DNA of 32,420 bases from Hirudo medicinalis (Eukaryota; Annelida; Clitellata; Hirudinida; Hirudinidae), in the NCBI GenBank assembly GCA_011800805.1, contig MPNW01000309.1, forward strand, positions 8,103 to 40,522. Direction: 5' to 3'. How positions within the stretch are numbered: the stretch's first letter is position 1; each line of letters starts with the position of its first letter. Positions 18,916 through 29,000 of this stretch are shown piece after piece. A program made the translations under genes and the position numbers. The notes beneath the pieces are model-generated. The model searched no databases and was not told where the DNA came from. It worked only from the letters and a program-made list of their open reading frames with translations.

Positions 18916-19814
18916 GCTAGCTATATTTCAAATATATATATATTAGAAACTTTTTAAAATATAATCTCAAATAGCCAATTTTACAAATTACACATTTTCT
19001 AAAAGGTAACGTTGCGACTATAGAGTTGTTCCACAGTTGTTGCTCTGCACAAGGCGTGACATAAATGAACTATTATTATTATTGTTGTTATTATTATTGT
19101 TGTTATTATTATTACTATTATTACTATTACTATTATATTTATTATTATTATTAAGTTATAATTAACGACCTTTATAAATTATAGTGTTATAATTGTATTC
19201 TTAGTCTTATTTTCAACTTAATCTTAACCTGTCGATTTTTAAGTTGCTTTAAAAATTAATTTTTAAGTGTTTTGTTGACTCAGAAAATTAAATTTTCTTT
19301 TCTTCTTTTTTTGCTTAAATACTCCTTTTCAAGGTTTTGAAAGCAGGTGCTTGTGTCAACGTCCTAAAGTGTCAGGAAAGCAAAAGCAGAGAAAGATTTC
19401 GACATAAATAACGTCAAGCAATTTTGGCCTTTTTTTAAAACTCTAGGGACAGCGAGAGAAAAATCAGAGGCGGCCGTTCAGCCCCTAGAACTCTTAATAG
19501 AAATTCATACTATTAGTTAGACATGTGGCATTAGTAAATAACTTCTGCGTTTAAAAATTTAAATTATAAAAATTTTTATTTTTATTTTACTAATATTCTA
19601 TTATTTTAAGACTTTGTCCTTTTTTCGGTTGCATTGTTGACAATTTTTGATAGCGGGAGACTTGTTCCGTGGTCTCTCGGATTATATGCATTTGATTGTA
19701 CTGGAACCATACAATTAATAAAAGATTTTGTAAAAAGTTAAAGCACATCGTGCAAACTGACTGAAATAAATTAGCAAGATACGTATTAGAGTTTCAAAAC
19801 CAATATCAAAAGAC
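18916..19814. other. Intergenic between the divergent 13-exon gene and CTF18; contains a TAT/TTG microsatellite at about 19071-19150
   Basis: The only clear feature is an imperfect trinucleotide run of (ATT) and (GTT) units. No gene or RNA is recognised. The last 200 bases should hold the CTF18 promoter, but no TATA box or initiator can be called with confidence. Confidence 0.5.
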
Positions 19815-21481
19815 ATGGAGGATGATCAAGACGAATACTTTGAGAGGATGTACGCAGATGAATTGGAAATTATGAAGGAACAGGAAGTAGAGGAATCAGC
19901 CTGGATTGAAGAGATGGCCAATCAGTACGGTAGGATCATATGTCCTTAAAGTATATGATTTGTGAGCTGATATTTTGCCACAGAAATGTATTTTTAAACA
20001 TTGATAATTATTATTTACATTTGATTTTAAAGTTGAATACTTTTTAAATTCTCCTTCAAGTATAGTACAATCTTTGCTTAGATAGTGATAGTAATTGATT
20101 TGCAGCATGATTTTTATCCAGAGGAAAATAAAGGAAAAGAGCCTCGATACAAATCAAAGCGATCTTTGGACTTCTCAAAATGTGGGGGTCCAGAGAATTT
20201 GTCCCTTGATCCAACAAGCCAGCTATCAACCAATGGGGATCAGGTTCAAATCCCGGTGAGAACTTCAAGGAAGAGGTTACCAGAAAATCCTGCTGAAGGT
20301 TTCTGGTTAAAGATTCATGATTTAATGCAATGGAACCATTGCACTCACTTTTATTAATATGCCTTTTTAGATCTGATGTTTGATATTATTAATAATTACT
20401 TTTATGATAATTTCATATTAATCATTTTCCAGAATTGTCATCCACTCCTAGCAAAAGGGCGAGAGTACTCTCGGAGGAAGAGACAGGTCTTCGATAAAAC
20501 CAATTTCATCCTAATGAATGTATATTTCATTATAATTAATGATGGACGCATTACGAATATTAATTGTATATTGATGATTTTGTAAATAATTTCTTTTAGT
20601 TTCTGCTGTAGCACCCTCGAGGAAGAGCAGAATTCCAAAGAACGACTTCATTTCTGTCACGGGATCCGACGGCACGATCGTTTATGTCGACGTTGAGGAC
20701 GGGTCCAAAAAGGTCCTCCATCTTGTCGTAACATTATCATAAATTGTTGCATGCAATCTCTTATGGAAAATTATAGACGAGTTACTTAATGCGTCGGCAC
20801 GGTTTTATGTCAGGTCCCCGACGTAGGTCGTAAGACTTCACAACTTCTTGGAACTCCTCTGTCGGTGTTGAAGGCACAGATCTTTGAAGAGGTGAGATTT
20901 CATCAAAGGTTTATAATATTTAACGAACTGATTACGACAATTTAACGCGATGGATGATCATTAAATTTATTATTAATTTATAATTAAAATAAATTCTTTA
21001 CAACTAAAATAATTATTAATTGTTGAAGCTTTAGGAATGAAAATCTAATCTTGAAATGAATCCTTCGAACATTGAATTTGTTTCAGGTTTTATTGAAAGA
21101 GAACTCGTCGAACTTGCAAAGGTGAGAAGTGCTTTGGTTGGACGAGCGCAGAGGAAACTCTGTGGCAAAACAAATGTTAAAAATATAAAAAAATAATATA
21201 TAGATACATAAAAATTAGCAACAAGAATGAAATACGAAATATTTATTGGCGATTCAATTAAATGATAATAATATTTATTAATAATACTTTTATGGGTAAA
21301 AGTTATTTTTAATGTCTCTCCAGTTCGGAATTGGACGCCATGACGGAGAACGGATTTATGGAAGCAGACGACGACGACGAACCAAGAAAAAACAATCCAA
21401 AGTTGCTTTGGGTAGACAAATATTCGCCGCAGAGTTATTCTGATCTTATCAGTGAGGAGGTTGTGATGATGATTATTATTG

Positions 21482-21543
<62 letters not shown>

Positions 21544-24500
21544 ATGACTCAGATGGCTAAGGCAGCAGCAACAATGAGTTTCTTTGTCAATACATGTTTA
21601 GGATAATCACAGTCATTAATGTAGAAACTGGTTGATTTACTCATCAACTTATAAAGCATCATCATCACCATCATTAATCCAGGCAACCAACAGGAGCCTG
21701 CTCAAGTGGCTGAAGCTGTGGGATTTCACGACATTCGGAATCGAACCCAAAATGGTGGAAATTCAAAAGGAAAAATCAGGGAGGAAGATTCAGAAGAATT
21801 TTTTGAGACAGGGTCACAGTGACCTTCCACTAAGTGACCTCGACAAGAACAAGAGGCCCGTTCATAAGGTGTTGTCATGTAGTTGTTTGCGTGCGCATTC
21901 ATTAATGTCCGTCTACTATTTTTGGTCGATTAATGGAAAATTATTCAATTAAGTAATTCACATTTCTAAATGATTTCAAAATATGTTTTGCTGCTTGTTA
22001 ATTTTTAGAGTTCGTTGGATTTCTAATGCAGTTTTGCTTAAAAGGTGGCGCTCATAAGTGGACCTCCGGGGTTCGGAAAGACGACGCTCGCACACATCAT
22101 AGCCAAGCACGCCGGCTACAATGTTGTCGAAATGAATGCAAGGTTCTTGTTTTCCACATTATAGTGAATTATTACAGTTATGCATGCTATCCTAACTGTC
22201 TTGGCTACTGGCATGTTTGTGATGATCTCCGCATAATAACATCGGGCACGTTTTTATGGACAAAGAATCACGGCTAAGTCCTTTGTTGACTTTTCCAGCG
22301 ATGACAGAGCAGTCGAAGTCTTCCGCGAAAAGATCGAGGCGGCCACCCAAATGAGGGCCGTATTGGGGGACGAGAACCCACGCCCCAACTGCCTCGTCAT
22401 AGATGAGATTGACGGAGCTCCTCAGGTAAGTCAAATGTCACGGCTCAGTTCGCCTCTTAATCTCAACCATTAGAGTTGAATTCCTAAAGTCATTGAGAGA
22501 CTTGTATTAAGAGTTGATCGAAGTAGTTATTTTCTGATGATGGCCGTGTTTTGCATATTCCCTTTGCATGTTCCTAACATTCGGTCAGTTTCAGTGCTGG
22601 ATTAGCTGCAAGAACATGTTCGCAGACTCTCCTTTCAAATCCCATTCAATCAATCATTCTCTCTAAATCTCCTACCCAGCCAGCCATAGAGGTACTGATC
22701 GGCATGATCAAGAAATCTGAGCCATCCATTGCTTCAAATCCATCGTCGAAGTCCACCGGTCGCAAGAAGAAAGACGTAACGCTCCTCAGACCAGTCATCT
22801 GTATCTGCAACGATCTCTATGTTCCTGCTCTCAGGCAGCTGAGGCAGATGTGCTTTCTGGTTCACTTCCATGCACCTCATACCTCCAGCCTTACTGGAAG
22901 ACTGATCGAGGTATATGAAATTATCATGATGATAATGATTGTTGTTATTATTATTATTATTATTATTACAAAATCAATAAGATTAACCTACTGGTCTTAA
23001 GCATGCTTGAAGTTATCTATACAATTGATCTGATGATTGTCGACAACAGATCTCAAGACTGGAGAACATAAAGGCAGACACTTCTGCCCTCTCCACTCTC
23101 TGCGAAAAGGCCGAAAACGACATCAGGTCCTGTATAAACACTCTGCAGGTAATTGATTAATTAATAATAATACGTTAAGTCTGACCAATACCTGGCAAGT
23201 GAAAGGATTTATGGAATTAATTCACAATCCTAAAATTTCCATCGTCTCAGTTCATCAAGTCAAAAGGCTCAGGAGAGTTGAAAGCAGACATGGTTGCCTC
23301 CGTCAGTCTTGGGCAGAAGGACTTCCAAAGGAACCTCTTTTCCAATTGGATCTCGATATTCACCCTCCCGAAACCAGTCAAACCGAAATACATTGACCCG
23401 AATGACCGAGAAAAAGTTCCCGAGTTCTGGACGATGGGAAAGAAGGCGGTGACGACTTCCGAAAGGTTCAGGAACATTCTTCAGCTCGTGTCCTCTTCCG
23501 ACGAAGCCAAGCTGCATCAAGGGCTGTTTGAGAATTACTTGTCGACCAACATCAAAGACCCGAGGATGAAAAAAATAGGCGAAGCGATCGACTGGCTCTC
23601 CGATTCAGACCTCCTCGAAGTTCAAATATCGAAGCGCCAGGATTATTCCATGATGAGGTACAAGCCCTTCGTGTCCGTTCTCTTCCATCTCCTGTTTGCC
23701 GTCAACAGGCCCAACAAGATCGTCTTCCCGAAGGCAAACTTCGAGTTCCAGTCTGCCCTTTCTCGCTCCAAGGAAATCTTGCTCACCTTTCTTCAGGGAT
23801 GTCCTGCCTCCGTCCAAAGTTGCACATCCCTTGAGAAATCCGTCCTCAGCATTATTCCTTACATGAGCTACATTATTCAGCCCTCCCTTAGGCCTGTTAA
23901 CATCCATCTTTATTCAGCCCACGAGAAGAATTCCCTAGCCCAGGTGGTGAAGACCATGATGCTCCACGGCCTCTCGTACAGACAGGAGAAGAACGAGGAG
24001 GGGCAGTTTGTTTACGTCCTCGAACCTGGCATCGAAAAGCTGCTCAGATTTTCCGACTCAAAGTTTCAGAAGACGATGAGTTACAGCTGCAGGCAAATGA
24101 TCGCCAGGGAAATCGAATTGGAAAGGCTCAGACGGTCTGAGGGAACGGAAACTCCGCGGGACTCTCGGGCAGGGAAGTTGCAGGACGTTCCTAAGTTGAA
24201 GCCAAAGGAGATGGTTCAACAGAAGCCCGTCAAGGATGTCAAGGTTTGCTCTTTTAAACTTCACTTATTTTTCATTCTTTTACTTTGTATTTGTGAATTA
24301 TGCTCGGATGGATGATATTTTTGGAATTGTTGAATGTTTAGGGTCCCGTTGACTTCTTTGGTCGCAGGATTGAAAAGCCACCGGTGTCTGCTGTCCAAGA
24401 AAAAGGTGATGCTTTTATTTATTTTCTCATAATTAATCAAATATTCAAAAATAAAATTATAGAATTCTTTCATTTAAGAAAAATTTTTGATTAGTTACAT

Positions 24501-24713
24501 TCTTAGTTCTCAAGAGCAAATCCAGCTTTGTAATGTCATGATTTCGTGTGCGAGTTGAAAGAGTTGCCATCTCAAATTTTAATAATTAACTTTGCAGACT
24601 CCTCGAACGACAACCAAGCCACTCCAAATATATTTGGCCAGGTGTGGTACAAATATAAGGAAGGATTCAGTAATGCAGTCAAGAGAAGCTGCAAAGTGAA
24701 AGATTTCTTGTGA
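19815..24713 (+). CDS. CHTF18: Chromosome transmission fidelity protein 18 homolog (CTF18)
   Basis: Large subunit of the alternative clamp loader CTF18-RFC, which loads PCNA, contacts DNA polymerase epsilon and supports sister-chromatid cohesion. Exons: 19815-19929, 20092-20298, 20433-20486, 20600-20712, 20814-20891, 21087-21121, 21324-21459, 21683-21868, 22045-22142, 22299-22425, 22680-22910, 23050-23148, 23251-24243, 24342-24405, 24598-24713. All phases agree and give 883 aa (human 975). Motifs: [12 protein letters not shown] before the AAA+ core, Walker [10 protein letters not shown] (exon 9), Walker [11 protein letters not shown] (exon 10), sensor-1 ICICND (exon 11), IRSCINTLQ (exon 12), a long collar/C-terminal exon 13, and the typical C-terminus [15 protein letters not shown]...KDFL that binds DCC1-CTF8. 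Exon 2's acceptor is the least certain: position 20092 is the only nearby site that keeps frame. ClpP follows on the same strand 616 bp downstream. Confidence 0.95.
21472..21541. repeat. (ATT)n microsatellite in a CTF18 intron
   Basis: About 20 near-perfect ATT units just after exon 7. A shorter (TTA)n run lies in the intron after exon 11 (about 22941-22968). Length is likely polymorphic. Confidence 0.9.
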
Positions 24714-25328
24714 GCTGCACGAGAGCCTTTAATGAAGCCATTGTTATGAATGAGTGTCTTTAAATGCGTAGAATGTAATTAATTCTTTCAATTTCTTTGT
24801 CATAAATATTTTGAAAATCTACATTTGTTTTATTATGACACTTTCGATAACACTGCTCAGCAAATTTTTTTGTGGCATCTGTCGCCCTTCAAATGCCGAT
24901 TTTCTACAAGGCCTCCTATGTTGAAATAGTGATAGAATCGACACTAATCTTTCTAAAATAAATTGTTGAATTCAGAGTTAATTTGGTTAGTTTTGCTTGG
25001 ATTCGAGTTCAATTAGCCTTGTCGCGGGAATGATGTTGGAAGCGCTGTTTCCGTTAAGTAAGACCGAAGCTTGAGTATTTCTGATCTCCAAGATTCAAAG
25101 GTCGGTTTCGCAGTCAGGAAGCCCTCAGCTTAAGATATCAACAACAGACTAGACCTTTTGAACATTTAATTAAATAATTAACTGAAATTGTTTTCAAAAC
25201 TGAAAGCAAATAATAATTTAAAGCATGGAAGCTAGTAAACTTATTAAGCGCAACATGACGAAATTCACTTTTGACGTTTTGTTTGTAATGTGTGTGAGTT
25301 GGACAGGGTTCTTTTAAAATCCCGTAAA
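24714..25328. other. CTF18 3' UTR and ClpP upstream region
   Basis: A canonical AATAAA at 24957-24962, about 245 bp after the CTF18 stop, is a plausible polyadenylation signal. The remainder precedes the ClpP start. No other gene is seen. Confidence 0.5.
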
Positions 25329-26117
25329 ATGCAGTGCTTAAAAAATGTCGTTACAAACAATTTAAGGTTCTCAAAATTATTTCACACTACGGCCTTAACT
25401 CGCAATCCCTTAGTGCCGATAGTAATTGAACAGACCGGTAGAGGAGAAAGGGCCTACGACATATACTCGAGGCTGCTAAAGGAGAGGATCATTTGCGTCA
25501 TGGGTCCCATTAATGATGATTTGTCGAGTCTAGTGGTAGCCCAGTTGCTATTTTTGCAGTCTGAGAGTAACAAGAAACCTATTCACATGTACATAAACAG
25601 CCCAGGAGGGTCAGTGACTTCAGGTCTCGGAATTTATGACACAATGCAGTACGTACTGCCGCCCATTGCCACCTGGTGTGTCGGACAGGCCTGTAGCATG
25701 GCCTCGCTGTTGCTTTGTGCAGGTGATTAATGATTCTCAATGAAATTTTATGCAAAAGTAAGATCAAATTAATAAAAGTAAATTACGAATTGTGGCCTGT
25801 CCAATTTTTTTCAAGGCGCAGCAGGAATGAGACATTCCCTTCCGAACTCAAGGATCATGATTCACCAGCCTTCTGGACAAGCTGTGGGTCAAGCAACCGA
25901 TATTCAAATACAGGCTGAAGAAATTATCAAGCTCAAGAAACAGATTAACCAACTTTACGTCAAACACACCAAACAACCCCTCGAAACGATCGAGAGTAGC
26001 ATGGAGAGGGACAGATTCATGAGTCCCATCGAGGCTAAAGCATTTGGTATCATCGACCAAGTCCTGGAACATCCTCCCTTGGACTCCACGCCTTCTGACT
26101 CTGCAGCTAAAAAATGA
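25329..26117 (+). CDS. CLPP: Mitochondrial ATP-dependent Clp protease proteolytic subunit (ClpP)
   Basis: Serine peptidase of the mitochondrial matrix that forms a double heptamer with the unfoldase ClpX and degrades unfolded or surplus proteins. Exons 25329-25722 and 25816-26117, joined in phase 1, encode 231 aa. The N-terminus ([19 protein letters not shown]) is basic and lacks acids, fitting a targeting peptide; the mature part starts near [18 protein letters not shown]. Catalytic Ser is in GQACSMAS at the end of exon 1, His in MRHSLPNSR at the start of exon 2, and Asp in [18 protein letters not shown], the substrate-binding strand, is intact. The start is the ATG at 25329 because the frame upstream has no other ATG near the targeting peptide. 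The C-terminal tail after ILEH-type end (DQVLEHPP) is short and ends AAKK. An AATAAA at 26237-26242 lies 120 bp after the stop. Confidence 0.96.
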
Positions 26118-27233
26118 TCCAGTGTGCTGTTGTCTAGAAGTTTTGTTTAACTGTCCAGAAACATGATTTCTTTTTGTTCAACATAAATTTGGCCTAAATG
26201 TTGTGCAGGAGACTTACCTAATAGTAAGTTTGGATAAATAAATGCCCAGACATAGTTAATTTTGTTTATTGCTCCTAGTACACTCCCACTTTAAATCCCA
26301 AACAATTGGTGAGCCATTCATCAGGGGTTTGATGCCACAATGGCTTTATTCAACAATTAAATCAACAATTTTTAAAATGTTGAGATTGCTTTTAAAAAAG
26401 GATATAATGTCTATCAATGCAGGAAGTCATTCACAAAGTGAATCAGAATATGTGCTAATGCAAATGAGTTGCTTGAATGTCCCCATCGTGTTCTACCAAT
26501 ACTTAGTTTCAAAGATTATTTTCCATATTCAGGACCCTTAAAACTTTAAAAATCCAATTTTTCAAGATTAAAAACAGTCCTTAGCAAAACGTCGCATTTC
26601 CTGACTTTCAAAAAGATTGTATTTGGTAGAATATTGATCGCTTAAATGCAAAATCTAAGAAGCAAATTGAAAATTGTGACAACTGATGAAATTGTTACAA
26701 ATTATTCGATCAAAAGAGGCGACGAAGGATTCCACATCGCGTTAAAGACTTTAAGATGGGGCTGTCAGTCTTGCAGTCCAAGAGGTGGCTTGATGTCGTG
26801 TTTGCCGACACAAACAACAGTGCCTTTGAGATCTGAACCAAAAGTTTCAAGCTAGGTTATGTAAGTTTAAATAATAAATTTGTTAATAAAGACCAGAATA
26901 ATCGCTTTCAAAAACTTTGAAAGGCAAGCGGTTTTTTCTAATCATACGTATGTTATTGTTAATATTATCAATATTATTATTAATATTATTATCACTATTA
27001 TTATCACTATTATTACCATTATTATTAAAGTAAAATATTGTTGCAAGCGAGTACCGTGAATTGTTGGTCTACTGAAATACAAGGAGGACACTTTGAACTT
27101 AAGAATACCGATGCCTTGTAAATTCCGGGCATCTGAAACAATTGGAATTCTTGTCAATTGAAAATATTTCTATTTGTTGTTCCACTAAAACGCTGAATTT
27201 TCTTTTTCTCGTGAAATGATAAAAGAATAAACG
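26118..27233. other. Intergenic between converging ClpP and cystatin; two doubtful short ORFs and a TAT microsatellite
   Basis: After the ClpP poly(A) signal no recognised gene is present. An ATG frame at 26646-26855 (69 aa) overlaps a second ATG frame at 26756-26836 (26 aa, MGLSVLQSKRWLDVVFADT...). The second looks protein-like and follows a CTTTAAG that could be a 3' splice site, but I cannot name it. A (TAT/TTA)n microsatellite lies at about 26945-27028. Confidence 0.4.
26237..26242 (+). other. Polyadenylation signal AATAAA for ClpP
   Basis: Canonical hexamer 120 bp downstream of the ClpP stop codon, within GGATAAATAAATG. Confidence 0.6.
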
Positions 27234-28331
27234 CTAAACAATTATACCTTTGGGCAAAGAAGAATTAAAAATATAACAACAACCAAACATTAATTTGCGG
27301 TTACAAATCCTCACTTCGATGTTCTCAAATGCTTCTTCGATTCTGTTCAACTTCAATTCTCGCTTATGGCGTCCAGATTTCGCCATCTGGCGCACTGCCG
27401 AAGAAACAGAGTTGACAACAATTCTTCCGTCCGTCTGGACTTTTGACCATGAAGATGTTCTGCTGCCGCAGAATGACGATGTGAGGTTGTACGTCCGATT
27501 CAAGGATCGAAATATTTCGAAGTCGCATATTGTCGTCTGTTTAAAGAAAGGAATTTTGTTGTTGCTACTACAGACAAAGCGAGAGTTGTTGGCCACACAA
27601 GTCTTAAGAAAGTCGTGACTGTCACTAAAATAAACACATGCGTGACAAAGGTGTGAATAATGACGAACGAAAACGAAGAACAACTCCATAAAAACGTAAA
27701 TATTGTAAATATAAATAATCAAGTCATAAATAGTTGATGTTATGATAACTATCAATATTAATGAATATGGCTTTACCTCTTCAATGAAACAAGCCCTGTG
27801 AAAGTTTTCCTTGATAGGGCAACTGGATAAACCGTTTCTGAGCTTCAATCTGTAATTCATTCCTGCCACCACCTATTTTTTATGTTTAAGTTCATGTTTA
27901 GTTCATTTTTATAAATTTCCTGCATGGTTTACAAATAAGACATTATTTGCATAGTTATCGACGTTGACATAAGACATTGCGCTTTACATTGCAAGATCAC
28001 GGTTTAGAATTTCAGCACTAATTTTGCTCATTTTTAAAATAAAAAATTGTTTCCATTTTATCATTATTTATTTGAAAACTTCACTTGTCATTGATAATAA
28101 ACATTTATAACTAACGCAAATGACACTTGTTCATACCTGTTGCGAAGCGTTCAATATATTGAGGAGCAAGAATCTGCTGGCATCTGGACCTTCGTACAAA
28201 TTTAAGCCATTTTTGGCAGCATCCAAAACATCTTTCGATGTTATGTCGGCCTCAAACCATCCTCCTAGCAATTGACCATAGGCACTTTGAATCGAAATCA
28301 GAACAAGTAAAGCAATCGTTCCCGAAGCCAT
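27234..28331 (-). CDS. Secreted cystatin-like cysteine protease inhibitor with C-terminal extension
   Basis: Family 2 type cystatin, an inhibitor of papain-like cathepsins. Exons on the minus strand: 28331-28137, 27872-27777, 27602-27234, all phase 0, giving 219 aa. Residues 1-20 form a signal peptide (ALLVLISIQSAYG). The mature chain opens with QLLGGW, the conserved N-terminal Gly region, and the exon 1/2 junction creates QQVVAG, the QxVxG inhibitory loop, followed by MNYRLKL. Exon 3 supplies CDFEIF...YNLTSSFC, the C-terminal strand with its Cys. The usual PW dipeptide of the second loop is not seen. About 70 extra residues follow (HKRELKLNRIEEAF...), unlike the usual short end, so an additional intron or alternative 3' exon is possible. 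The exon 3 acceptor (CTTTCTTAAG) was chosen because it keeps phase; the intron is unusual in being open in the same frame. Confidence 0.8.
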
Positions 28332-28568
28332 ATTCCAGCGAAGAAGTCGGTCCAAGAAGTCAAAAAAATTGATGATTTAATTAAAGATTGTATTCCAAAT
28401 ATTCGAGCTAATACGATTTTATTCCGCTGGACCTCTTTTAATCAGTTGTGACAGGAATGCTTGTAGGAACCAAGGCTTGAATGAACTCTTCAGCCAATGA
28501 ATGATTGCAAGACTTATTGCTTGAGAATAAACAAAAAGCTTTCACAAGAACTGCGCGTCACCTCCATT

Positions 28569-28733
28569 ATGTCAATTCGTCAATATATTCAGCGGGAATT
28601 TTTGAAGAAGTTGATGACGCCAGTAGCCTCTGAAAAGAATATTAATGAGATCCGGCTGTTCGCGCTGATTATTGCTGTTATTCCAGCTTTTCTGTCATTC
28701 ATTTTTAAGTTGGCGGTCCCTCACATTTACTAG
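28569..28733 (+). CDS. Putative small tail-anchored membrane protein, 54 aa
   Basis: From ATG 28569 the frame encodes 54 aa: a basic/polar N-terminal part (RQYIQREFLKKLMTP), then one hydrophobic segment of about 22 residues (LFALIIAVIPAFLSFIFKLA) and a short HIY end. An in-frame ATG 72 bp upstream (28497) would add 24 residues. The organisation resembles small mitochondrial or ER tail-anchored proteins, but I do not recognise the family. It is divergent to the cystatin, about 240 bp from its start, so the two could share a promoter region. Codon use is plausible and the stop is followed by AT-rich DNA. Confidence 0.45.
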   Translation: MSIRQYIQREFLKKLMTPVASEKNINEIRLFALIIAVIPAFLSFIFKLAVPHIY

Positions 28734-29000
28734 TAATAATAATGATAAGATATTACTAAAATCAAACTAACAGTAACAATTTGACAGACCAAATATCTAA
28801 GAATATATTTCGAAAATTAGCGTGAATTTTAGTTAGTGGCAAAATTTGTACAAATCGGAAGCATAAGTTGGTGCATTTAGTAATGAATTAAGAGGAGTTA
28901 AAATGTTATTTAAATTTGAGACTCCATGTAAACAGAAATGTTGGCGCGTAGTCTGGGTTTTCTCGATTAACTTTCGCTTTTTTGGCTCAATGCGATCAGG
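28734..29000. other. PrimPol upstream region
   Basis: No coding frame or repeat is recognised. It should contain the PrimPol promoter; no core element can be called. Confidence 0.3.

Noticed and set aside
23605..23907. 100-codon minus-strand frame
   Set aside because: Shadow of CTF18 exon 13.
26269..26541. 90-codon plus-strand frame after ClpP
   Set aside because: It has no ATG start, overlaps the region just after the ClpP poly(A) signal, and shows no motif.
27295..27618. 107-codon plus-strand open frame
   Set aside because: It is antisense to cystatin exon 3, which has the conserved Cys and strand motifs; the plus frame has none.
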